A program made the position numbers and the translations under genes. A stretch of 64,000 nucleotides of DNA from Tillus elongatus (taxonomy: Eukaryota; Arthropoda; Insecta; Coleoptera; Cleridae). Positions 51,052 to 64,000 of this stretch are shown here, in pieces. The notes beneath the pieces were generated by a model. It had not been told where the DNA came from. It ran no database searches and saw only the letters and a list, made by a program, of their open reading frames with translations. Position 1 is the first letter of the stretch, and each line of letters begins with the position of its first letter. The stretch is taken from assembly GCA_964006375.1 (NCBI GenBank), contig OZ023270.1, positions 77,539,391 to 77,603,390 on the forward strand, in the 5' to 3' direction.

Positions 51052-51092
51052 CTGTGACTATAGTTTCGCTGCTTGACAGCATTTTCAGACAG
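51052..51092 (-). ncRNA. Hammerhead ribozyme-like motif downstream of the PLE ORF
   Basis: Stem I CTGT/ACAG (51092-51089 with 51055-51052), core CTGAAAA (51088-51082; the conserved G8 is A), extra T, stem II GCTG/CAGC (51080-51077 with 51071-51068), GAA (51067-51065), palindromic stem III ACTATAGT (51064-51057), cleavage-site C (51056). The fold is preserved, but the G8 change should abolish cleavage. Confidence 0.68.
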
Positions 51093-51424
51093 ATTAAAAT
51101 TGAATTAGTACGAAATCATGACAACTACAAATAAATATCTGTTGCTATGTTATGATATGATGTTTTGATCAAAAATTTTTATCAAATTGAAAATAAAATG
51201 AAACACAGATGACAGATGAGGTTTTCAAAATGTCTATGTGATGTATGTCAATATTTAACATAAAAATAGAACTAGCCTATAATAATTATGATAACAGTTA
51301 CAACAATAAAATAACTAAACAATAACAGTATAAAAGTCTCTATACAACGAAAATATCGACATACATCAACTCATCATTTTATTACAACTTTTTTGAAATA
51401 ATAGTGAAATTTATTTTCTTTGAC

Positions 51425-53660
51425 ATATTTAATTAGAAAGAAGAATATCCAGGAAAGGGGAATTCATTAAATCAGTTTGCTCGTTTGAAACAAGGTAGTT
51501 ATTGTCGTGTGTGTGCCTTTTGACTTCTAAAGCTTCAAAAAAGTCTACTTTACGTTTGTCATTATAAAAATGTTGTGATTGTATGCGGTTATTTATTGTA
51601 GGTCTATGTTCGGTATCAATAATATGTTTTGCAAATGTGGATTTGTCAGCCTGGTTATTTCTAAATGCAGAAATATGTTCTTTGTATCGGGTGTTAAAAT
51701 TTCTAGAAGTTTGACCTATGTAAATTGCGTTACAATGTGTACAAGCTAATTTATAAATTCCAGCTTTTGTCAGGAAACAAGATTTTTCTTTCGCGTTAAA
51801 TAACAAATCACGCGTCGTGTTGTAAGATTTAAAAGCTACCTTTGTATTTGTACAGGCATTTAAAATTTTTGAAATGTTTTCTGAAATGGTTCCAAAATAA
51901 GTTATCGAAACGTATCTGTTGTCTTCTTTGTCTCTAATATTTGGGTAAATTAAATTAATCGCTAATTTGTATTCTTTTCTCTCTATCATTTTATCTATTA
52001 TTTTGACAAAGTAGCCATTATTAAATGCTGTTTGCTTAATTATTGAAATTTCTTTTTCAAAATTGTTTTGTGACATAGGTATTGAAAATGCACGATGTAT
52101 CATAGAATGGTAGGCTGACAGCTTCTGTGAAAAAGAGTGACATGAATCGTATGGTATGGTTGTGTCAGTGTAAGTTGGTTTCCTATATATTGAAAAGTCA
52201 AATGAATTATTTTCTAACTTTCTAATTGTTAAGTCTAAAAAATTCATACAGCTGTTAGCTTCTTCTTCTAAAGTAAAGTTAATATTTGTGTGAAAGTTAT
52301 TAATAAAATTTAAAAATTCATTTAATTCTGTATGACTACCTTGAAAACATGCTAAAATATCATCTACGTATCTCTACCAAAAGACAATATTATGTGAAAG
52401 TTCTGATGTTAAAATTTGGTTTTCTAAGTTTTCCATAAATATGTTGGCTAATAAAGGTGACAACGGACTACCCATAGGCAGACCTTCATTTTGCATATAA
52501 ATTTTATTATTAAATTTAAAATAGTTTTGTTTTATACATTCATTAAAAAGATTCATTATTTCTTGTCTTTTTATGACATTTACGTTCTTTTCTATTAAAA
52601 CGTTTTCTAATAGAGGTAAACATTCTTTAGGGGGTATTTTAGAATACATACTACAAACATCAAACGAGACTAATTTACTATTTGTGGGAATAATTAAGTT
52701 ATTTAATTTTTGTGTAAGTTCATAAGAATTCTTAACTGAATAATTTGGAAAGTAATTGTATTCTTTAATAAGTGAAACCAGTTTGCTCGCTATCTTATGA
52801 TTAGGTGTATTAACATAGCTAACTACTGGTCTCACCGGTATATTTGGCTTATGAATTTTCAGCGGGCCATATAATTTTGGTGGTTGCGGGCTTTTATATA
52901 AAAGATATTTCTTTTCTTGTTGACTAAACAGAGACACATTTTTCAGTTCATTTTTTAGTTTTGTCTGAAATGCGTTTGTTGGGTCTCTCCTAATTTCTGT
53001 TAAATTTTCTGTAGTAATAAAATCATTAATTTTAATGTTATATGCGTCCCTACTTATAGCTACAGTTGTATTTCCTTTATCAGCTTTAGTAAAAACTAGA
53101 TCATTGTCTAATATTTTATGCTGAACAGATTTTAAAATTTAAGTTTCGTTAATTTGACGTTTGTCATATTTTGAAGTTAAATGTCTTAAAAATTAACATA
53201 TTTTTAATTTTTCATATTGCCTTATAGATCTGGAAGCAATTTCGGATTCAGAAGCTAATATCTCTTTAATTTTGTTTGTAAATTTAAATTTTGTGCAGTA
53301 TTTATATCCTTTATTTAGAAAAGAAATTTCTTCAGTTGTAAAAATTGTATCGCTTAGGTTTTCAAACCTTCTGTAAAACTTATGTGTTTGTGGGGGAGAT
53401 CTTTCTCGATTATGTAAATGTTGCGTGCTTTCTAGGTTTTCTAATTTTGTTTGTCTGTGTTAAGCGTTTTTAAAATTTCAATTCACTAACTAAAATATGT
53501 ATTTGGTCATCTAATATATCAAATTCTACTGGATGTAATTTATAAGCAAGTTCTGAATGGATTACCTTGATATAAAGAAGCAAACTATCACGAATTGAAA
53601 ACCATTTCCTGGATTCTTCTTTCAGCCAGATGAAACTGGCCTTTCTAATAGCAATTTTTG
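51425..53660 (-). pseudogene. Penelope-like element polyprotein, near full length, three nonsense codons
   Basis: RT plus GIY-YIG protein of a PLE. N-terminal trace 53660-53460: RDSLLLYIKVIHSELAYKL. A frame change near 53455, then SDTIFTTEEISFLNKGYKY and VFTKADKGNTTVAISR. RT core: LYGPLKIHKPNIPVRPVVS, LVSFDVCSMYSKIPP and NEGLPMGSPLSPLLANIF. A TAG (52374-52376) comes immediately before RYVDDIL. Then NFLDLTIRK and FSIYRKPTYTDTTIP, and the GIY-YIG domain GIYKLACTHCNAIYIGQTSR, ending at 51429. Other in-frame stops lie at 53139-53141 and 53193-53195. Apart from these the frame is continuous from 53195 to 51429. Confidence 0.88.
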
Positions 53661-53865
53661 ATTGATTTGATGTTACAGTAGTTGTTATGATTACGTACTT
53701 CGGGATGACCTTCTTTCTTATGCACTCTTGGTTAAACTATGCATTCTGGGAAGCGTTCATCTGCTTGATTTTCAATTTTCTATACAAATGGGCAAGCTCT
53801 TCAATAGAAGACCTCTTCAATTCATTGATTGTTGTTGCCCTTACTTGGTGAAACTTGTCCATACT

Positions 53866-53918
53866 ACATACAGACTTGGAGACTACTTCTCTGGCTTCAC
53901 TGTTGGTTTTTGTAGGTG
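53866..53918 (+). repeat. 53-bp direct repeat, 5' side of the PLE
   Basis: Partner of 50919-50971, about 2.95 kb apart and bracketing the PLE. Could be remains of Penelope-type terminal repeats. Confidence 0.85.
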
Positions 53919-53934
53919 CATCAAAATACCAAAA

Positions 53935-54117
53935 CTATAATCATCACAGTCTAAAGGCAACTTTTGATGTCGCAGCCACACATCTCTGTCTTCAGCAGCT
54001 CTTTTTATTTCATTGTAGCTTTCGCATCTCGTTAATTGTGCCAGGTTTCCAGAAGTTCTACTCTTGGTCTACCTCTGATTTTTTTCCAAGCATATGTCCT
54101 TCAAATAATGTTATCAG
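53935..54117 (-). pseudogene. LINE C-terminal fragment
   Basis: Reads LAQLTRCESYNEIKRAAEDR and DVWLRHQKLPLDCDD. Resembles the tail of RTE-like LINE proteins. It is followed by a SINE fragment. Confidence 0.5.
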
Positions 54118-54236
54118 GACGTCGGTCTATTGCCGCGACTATGGCCAATCACCGAGTCGAGCAGGAAGCAGTTTCACCTCACTATCCTGGAAATTTTACC
54201 GAAGCCCTGCCTTTCTATAAGGAGGGTGGTTTGCTT
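54118..54236 (-). mobile_element. SINE fragment, 3' part
   Basis: Contains GACGTCGGTCTATTGCCGCG and CAGTTTCACCTCACTATCCT, as in the full SINEs. The tRNA-like head is missing. Confidence 0.7.
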
Positions 54237-54485
54237 TTGCGAATAACCATTCTTGCCTTGGCTTTCTGGTGTTTTATTTTATGCAGTTCACTGACGTGTT
54301 GTGCTTTTTAAGCCGAGAAAGATCATTCTTGCTGTCCTTGATTTTCGCCTTATTCGTTCCACCATGGTGCTGGTGGCTTGTCTTGAGTGATCCTCGTCTT
54401 TCCTATAGCTTTTTCTGCGGCTGCTGTCAAGCTTTTACAGAAATAGGTTACTGTCTCATCTGTGTATGTATGTACATATGTATTT

Positions 54486-54755
54486 TTTAACGTCGGTCTA
54501 TTTCCGCGACTATGGACAATCACCTATCTGTAAGGAGGGTAGCGATCTTTAACGTACCCAACGTCGCACGGACAGGAGACGGACGGTTTTACGCCCCTTC
54601 CAAAATGCGGAACGTGCAGACATTTAACTTGCTCGAATACAATGCCATAACCTCGGTTGATGTTAATTGAAAAAGTGAAAGGAGACCCCTGAGATCGAAC
54701 CCAGTACCCTTCGGTACAGAGGCACACGTTCTTACTACTGAACCACCGATGTTCT
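54486..54755 (-). mobile_element. tRNA-derived SINE, copy 3
   Basis: Near-complete minus-strand copy with the head at 54690-54755 (complement of the A and B boxes: GATCGAACCC, CTACTGAACCACCG). It has small internal deletions relative to 56036-56374. Confidence 0.78.
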
Positions 54756-54839
54756 ATCAGAAAGTTTATATGTCTCAGAATATATCCGACCAATGTTGCC
54801 CTCTTCCTCCAGATCTCTTTCAGCAAGCATCTTCCTTTT

Positions 54840-56008
<1,169 letters not shown>

Positions 56009-56035
56009 AGTATATTTGTGTGTGTGTGTCTTTTG

Positions 56036-59310
<3,275 letters not shown>

Positions 59311-59323
59311 ACTTTCTTCTTCT

Positions 59324-60690
59324 TCAAGTGCCGTCTCCTCTTAGAAGGTTAGCTATCATCATGGCTATTCTCACTTTAAATGCTGCAGCTCTGAACAACT
59401 CAACGGAACTACAGTTGTACCATTTTCTCAGATTATTCAGCCAGGAAATGCGTCTTCTTCCTCTGCTTCCCTTTCCCTGTATCTTTCCCTGCATAATATT
59501 CTGCAACAATACATATTTCTCTCCTCTCATCACGTGGCCCATATATTGCAGCTTCCTTATTTTAATTGTGTTCAATATTTCTTTTTCTTTTCTCATTCTT
59601 CCCAGTACCTGCTCATTTGTTACCATGTCTACCCAACTTATCCTCAAGATCCTTCTATATGACCACATCTCAAATGCCTCCAGTCGATCACTTATATCTT
59701 TCTTTAGCGTCCATGATTCCATCCCATATAGCAACACCGAGAAAACGTAGCATCTCAATATTCTGACTCTAAGTTGTAAGTTAAGATCTCTACTGCCTAA
59801 CACGCTTCTCATTCTTTTAAATATGGTTCTGGCTTGTCCAATTCTTGATTTAATTTCTTCAGCGTACTCATTATTTTCATTGACAGTTGTTCCCAGGTAC
59901 CTGTACTTACTGACTTTCTCTACTAGTTCTCCGTTGATCCATAGATTTTCCTGTTGCTGAACTGATTTTGTAATGGTCATAAATTTGGTCTTTTTGATAT
60001 TTAAGGTAAGTCCGCTCTCCTCGCTACTCGTCACTACTTGATTTACTAAGCTCTGTAAAGCTTCTATTGTTTCGGCAATGAGTATGGTGTCGTCTGCATA
60101 CCGGATAATTGTTAATTGGTATTCCATTGACCTTTACTCATATTGTTGTTTCTTCCAGCGCTCTCTGAATGATTTCTTCCGAGTAACGATTAAATAATAG
60201 CGGCGATAGTACACATCCTTGCCTTACACCACGTTGTATTTTTACTTCTTCTGAGAGTTCATTGTCCACCTTGATATTAGCCGTCTGGCTGTAGTATAAA
60301 TTATTTATTATTCTAATATCTTTCATGTCTATATTTTTACTTTTAAGTAACTGAATGAGGTGGTTGTGGCGGACTCTATCAAATGCTTTGTTGTAGTCAA
60401 AGAAACAGACATACATCGGCTGATTGATGTCCATGCATCTTTGAGTCAACACATTGAAGGCAAACAAGGCTTCTCTTGTTCCCATTGCATTTCTGAAGCC
60501 AAATTGGGTTTCGCTAATATCTTGTTCTAATTTTCTAAAAATTCTCTGGTGAATTATCTTTAGGAATATTTTGAAAACATGACTCATTAGACTGATGGTT
60601 CGGTGGTCACTACATTCTTTTGCATTAACCTTTTTTGGTAATGTAATGAAGTTCGATCTAAGCCATTCGCGGGGAATGATTCATGTGTTG
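59324..60690 (-). pseudogene. RTE-type LINE reverse transcriptase, 5'-truncated
   Basis: Upstream frame open from about 60680: EWLRSNFITLPKKVNAKECS, DHRTISLMSHVFKIFLK, ETQFGFRNAMGTREALF, CFFDYNKAFDRVRH and RGVRQGCVLSPLLFN, stopping at 60138. A stop and a frameshift follow. From 60127, TIIRYADDTILIAE (catalytic YADD), YRYLGTTVNENNEYAEEIKS, VLLYGMESWTLKKD and RRILRISWVDMVTNEQVL to the stop at 59324. The N-terminal endonuclease is absent. Motif style fits RTE/BovB-like LINEs. Confidence 0.82.
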
Positions 60691-61235
60691 TATATTGTGT
60701 TAAATAGTTCCACCAATACTTTACACTATTTTTATTACGAAGTACCTACGCATGATGATATTTCATGTAATATGATGCATTGCTTATTAAGACATAATGT
60801 CACACACCTACATTTTATGATTCTATCCAAGAACCAAGATTGTTTATTATATACATTATGTGAATTTGTATTTCTCGGTGCAGGTATTTCTATGTAAGAC
60901 GACCACGTACATATTAAAAACAGTTGGATTTTTTAAATAAAAACCGTAACCTTCGGGCCCGACTCTTTTATCAGATTACGTGACATGATTCAAGTGTTGA
61001 AAATGCTGTTATAGCTGATACATTTTTAAGTAGGATGTGCAGGGTTGAATAATAATCATTAAAAAGAGATAGATCTATAGATTCAATTACCTGACAAGCA
61101 CGTTTTATAAATACGTTGATTGAATGATTGAATATGAGATTAGTGCTGATAAATTTGTGTAAACTGGGCCATTCTTAATTAGTTCATTGCTAATGTCTTA
61201 AAAACGACAAAAAGTCAGGATGTAGCAAGTTTTCT
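60691..61235. other. Unassigned sequence
   Basis: No gene recognised. Confidence 0.3.
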
Positions 61236-61395
61236 CCGAAAATTACAAAGGTATTTTAATGAAATTTGGTAGATATCTTGCGTTAGGAGAGACCTTACTA
61301 CACACCAAAATTAAACTCGAAGTTTATAGAAAATTGAGTTATTCAAATTTGAAGCATTTAATATTTAACATGAAGTTTTTACCACAGAAATCGTA
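61236..61395 (+). repeat. Family A right-half fragment
   Basis: TTTTCTCCGAAAATTACAAAG and AGAAAATTGAGTTATTCAAA as at 25.85 and 36.13 kb. Confidence 0.6.
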
Positions 61396-61471
61396 GAAAC
61401 GACGAGACGATTTTCACGTCTCTAGTATCAGGATCACATGAGAGGAGAGGCAGTGGCAGTGTTTAAAACTA

Positions 61472-61834
61472 ATGTTGTACATGCTAGTTTGTTATTCTGC
61501 AGATGATGTTTTCAATTTGTTTTCAATATATGGTGAATGTAACAGAATAGTTGAGACAACAGTTCGAACATTTAACAACAGATTCCTTTATTTGGCTCCA
61601 ATGAATAGAACAACATTCAGCAGAATTAACAGTAAGTCGTCAAGTCATGGAATAATACTGACACGACGCGTTGTTAAACGTTTCAAAATTGAAGACAATG
61701 AAATGAATGAAATTATAGTTCTTGCATATTTTGAAGCATGTCTACAAAGTTCGTTAAGAAGTAGGTCTCAAGATTTGGGTTTATCTATCTGGGCAATACA
61801 CAGAATATTGAGAAAGCACAATGTGCATAATTAG
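61472..61834 (+). pseudogene. Mariner-like transposase N-terminal domain (truncated)
   Basis: Helix-turn-helix of DUF4817 type: FNLFSIYGECNRIVETTVRT then FNNRFLYLAPMNRTTFSRI, and SIWAIHRILRKHNVHN as a second HTH. The catalytic domain is missing because a family A repeat begins at 61835. Confidence 0.7.
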
Positions 61835-61962
61835 TGAATTTTTATTTTAAAAAAATCACTAATAGAGAGATATCGATGGTGAGATTTTGCAAAAATTCTT
61901 TCAAATGAGTGCGAATCAGGACCCCTAGAACCCATATCCGGGATCAGTTTCAATTTTTATAT

Positions 61963-62050
<88 letters not shown>
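61835..62050 (+). repeat. Family A left half with (TA)n
   Basis: AGTGAATTTTTATTTTAAAA hairpin, CACTAATAGAGAGATATCGA, (TA)n at 61965-62050. A PLE end follows instead of the right half. Confidence 0.7.
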
Positions 62051-62054
<4 letters not shown>

Positions 62055-62098
62055 CATGCTTGGTTCTCGGGTTAAACCGCGTCCAGAATTTATGGAAA

Positions 62099-62138
62099 CT
62101 CGACGTTTCGGCTCCTGTTTTGGAGCCATTTTCAAGAG
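62099..62138 (-). ncRNA. Hammerhead-like motif with mutated core
   Basis: Stem I CTC/GAG (62138-62136 with 62101-62099), core TTGAAAA (62135-62129; canonical CTGANGA has C3 and G8, both changed), extra T, perfect 6-bp stem II GGCTCC/GGAGCC, GAA, stem III ACGT (62106-62103) and C at 62102. The secondary structure is fully kept while two catalytic bases are lost. Confidence 0.6.
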
Positions 62139-62488
62139 GTAAAGGAAATATGTAAGGACACTCTAAGGCCTCAATCTGCCTACTCCTTAGAGTGATGGAC
62201 AAAGGTGGGTAAAGGAAATATGTAAGGGCACTCTAAGGCCTCAATCTGCCTACTCCTTAGAGTGGTGGACAAATGTGGGTAAAGGAAATATGTAAGGACA
62301 CTCTAAGGCCTCAATCTGCCTACTCCTTAGAGTGATGGACAAAGGTGTGTAAAGGAAATATGTAAGGACACTCTAAGGCCTCAATCTGCCTACTCCTTAG
62401 AGTGGTGGACAAAGGTAGGTAAAGGAAATATGTAAGGACACTCTAAGGCCTCAATCTGCCTACTCCTTAGAGTGGTGGATAAAGGTAG
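62139..62488. repeat. 70-bp tandem repeat, five units
   Basis: AAAGGAAATA occurs at 62141, 62211, 62281, 62351 and 62421. Each unit holds a hairpin: CACTCTAAGG and CCTTAGAGTG around a 16-nt loop with CAATCTGCCTA. Units differ by a few bases. The last unit encodes the final residues of the PLE protein. Confidence 0.93.
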
Positions 62489-64000
62489 GTTGGGTTGTTG
62501 TAGCTCGATTACGGGGCCTCAATCTGCCTACTCCCCAAATCTCGCTGGAGATCGTCTGTGAGGTCTCAGTGTGTTCAACCCTAGGCCTCAGAGAGATCTG
62601 GCAGTTCGTTGCAAGTCTTGTCTTATATAGGTCGTTTCGTCTACCTGTTGCGTCATCAGTGAAAGTAGTGGGGTCACCGTCAATTAAGTGGGGGGATAAT
62701 GATGCAACAAAATTGTCTGTGGAATTCATTTCCCTTTTGTGTGTTTGCAAAGAAGATATAATAGGTTTCCAAGTAGTCGGAAGGCGAAGACCATCATCTC
62801 TCTTATTTAAACAATCGGGACGTTTTTCAATCTCGATTGCTTCGCGGATAATTCTCGTTTTGAAATTGTAAACCGGTGCTATTGTTTTGGCATTATGGAA
62901 GTCTATTTTGTGCCCTGTATGAATATGATGCATGGCCAGCGCCGATGAGGGGTCGGATTTTCTAACTGCGAGAGTGTGTTCGTATATTCTATTGTGGATG
63001 CGTCTGTTTGTTTGTCCTACGTAAGTTCGGGAACAGTCGGAACAAGGAATTTCGTAAACTCCGTGGGATTCGTTTGGAATCGTATCCTTGGGAGTTTTTA
63101 TAAGATTTGAAAGTTTTTGGTCTGTTGTGAATACGGTTTTGATATTATGGGTTCTGAAAATTCGGCTGATTTTGTCGGTGACACCTTTAATGTATGGTAA
63201 AAACGCTGTGTGTTGTTGTGTGGACGCTGTTTGTTCTTGTTGTGGTGCAGTGGTTTGTTGTTGTGCGTTTCTAATGTTTCGTTGTATGTGATTGTTGTCG
63301 TATCCGTTTTCTAGCAATGTCTGTCTTAAAAAGTTTAATTCTGTCTGTTTGTTGTTGTTGTCCGTTAGTCTAAGGGATCGTGTTACTAATGTTCGAACCA
63401 CGGAATTTAGTTGCGATGGGTGATGGTGAGATTGGGCGTTAAGATACCGATTAGTGTGGGTTGGTTTTCGGTAGACAGTGTAAGAAAATCCTCTGACTGG
63501 GTTTTTAGTGATGCGTACATCTAAGAAAGGCAAAGAAAAATTATTTTCCATTTCCATGGTGAACTGGATTTGGGGGTTGATGTTATTTAGGTAAGAAAGG
63601 AATTCGTCTAGAGATTCTTTGCCGTGTGGCCAGACAGCGAAAATGTCGTCAACGTATCTTAACCAACCCGTTGGTTTAAGTTGGGATGAATTGAGGGCTT
63701 GTGTCTCGAAGTTTTCCATGAAAATGTTGGCCAATGCAGGAGAGAGGGGTGAACCCATTGGAGCACCTCGAACTTGTTTGTAAAATTTGTTTTGAAAAAG
63801 GAAATAAGTGTTAGATGTGCAGTGTTCCACAAGAGCTAAGGTATCGTGGGAAATTTTGTGTTTATTTTTGAGAATGTCAAGGGTTTCAGATAGAGGTATA
63901 TTGGTGAATAAGGAAACTATATCAAAGCTAACTAGGATGTCGTTTTGAGAAATGGTGTTGTTTTGAAGAAGGTCGATGAAATGGGTGGAGTTTTTGACAT
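62460..64000 (-). CDS. Penelope-like element polyprotein (RT and GIY-YIG), partial
   Basis: Runs off the window end, so the N-terminus is not visible; the frame is open from 64000 to 62460. Order: DILVSFDIVSLFTNIP (RT catalytic Asp), QVRGAPMGSPLSPALANIF, LRYVDDIFAVW (catalytic YVDD), LPFLDVRITK and YTVYRKPTHTNRYLN. A Gln-rich linker (TTAPQQEQTASTQQHTA) follows, then the GIY-YIG domain HGVYEIPCSDCSRTYVGQTN with IYEHTLAVRK, and a ~120-residue tail. Its last residues come from the 70-bp tandem repeat. No stop or frameshift within the window, unlike the other PLE copies, so this copy may be young. Confidence 0.9.
   Translation of the reverse strand, partial: VKNSTHFIDLLQNNTISQNDILVSFDIVSLFTNIPLSETLDILKNKHKISHDTLALVEHCTSNTYFLFQNKFYKQVRGAPMGSPLSPALANIFMENFETQALNSSQLKPTGWLRYVDDIFAVWPHGKESLDEFLSYLNNINPQIQFTMEMENNFSLPFLDVRITKNPVRGFSYTVYRKPTHTNRYLNAQSHHHPSQLNSVVRTLVTRSLRLTDNNNKQTELNFLRQTLLENGYDNNHIQRNIRNAQQQTTAPQQEQTASTQQHTAFLPYIKGVTDKISRIFRTHNIKTVFTTDQKLSNLIKTPKDTIPNESHGVYEIPCSDCSRTYVGQTNRRIHNRIYEHTLAVRKSDPSSALAMHHIHTGHKIDFHNAKTIAPVYNFKTRIIREAIEIEKRPDCLNKRDDGLRLPTTWKPIISSLQTHKREMNSTDNFVASLSPHLIDGDPTTFTDDATGRRNDLYKTRLATNCQISLRPRVEHTETSQTISSEIWGVGRLRPRNRATTTQPTFIHHSKE

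Noticed and set aside
53728..54490. Plus-strand open frames of 70-121 residues
   Set aside because: They overlap a LINE tail and SINE pieces on the minus strand and show no domain.

Overview
The window is a nest of transposable elements from a large, repeat-rich eukaryotic genome, almost certainly an insect (a big beetle genome would fit; this is inference from the element mix, not a species call). I found no host gene I would defend. Coding sequence is entirely reverse transcriptases, GIY-YIG nucleases, DDE transposases and one tyrosine recombinase, nearly all broken. The one exception is an intact two-ORF LINE at 20.5-25.8 kb.

Layout. 0-5.5 kb: copies of a dispersed noncoding repeat (here 'family A') whose middle is an expanded (TA)n tract, plus a ~277-425 bp MITE and the left end of a larger spliced-looking element. 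5.6-7.2 kb: a Penelope-like element (PLE) 3' part split by an insertion into its TA tract. 7.2-8.7 kb: a decayed mariner-like transposon. 8.7-11.7 kb: a Jockey/CR1-type LINE with frameshifts. 11.7-19.3 kb: more family A, a second copy of the spliced-looking element and a four-unit tandem array. 19.7-20.1 kb: a tRNA-derived SINE. 20.5-25.8 kb: an LOA/R1-like LINE with poly(A) and a 12-bp target-site duplication inside a family A copy. 26.6-28.7 kb: two PLE copies head to head, one carrying a nested hairpin insertion. 30.4-33.2 kb: a Tc1/mariner-superfamily element with ~560-bp terminal inverted repeats, inserted in TA repeats. 34.3-34.6 kb: a perfect 136-bp inverted repeat made of PLE ends. 39.6-41.2 kb: LINE remnants, with a 63-bp micro-insertion of the LOA-like LINE tail. 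41.3-42.95 kb: a tyrosine-recombinase element with hairpins on both sides. 45-49 kb: a PLE end, nested LINEs and transposase fragments. 50.6-54 kb: a nearly full-length PLE with three nonsense codons, bracketed by a 53-bp direct repeat. 54-56.4 kb: SINEs and an RTE remnant. 59.3-60.7 kb: an RTE-type LINE. 61.5 kb to the end: a transposase N-terminus, a 70-bp tandem array and a PLE running off the window.

The strongest biological theme is the PLEs. Almost every PLE end carries a hammerhead-ribozyme-like motif with the same unusual layout: CTGANGA core, one extra base, stem II, GAA, a 4-8 nt self-complementary stem III, cleavage base, then stem I. At least ten examples from five or six different PLE lineages lie in 64 kb, from well-formed to dead. 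Hammerheads in PLEs are known; their density, divergence and arrangement in large perfect palindromes here deserve attention. A second theme is microsatellite birth inside mobile elements: TA and TC tracts sit at fixed positions in repeats, with short-tract copies present for comparison.
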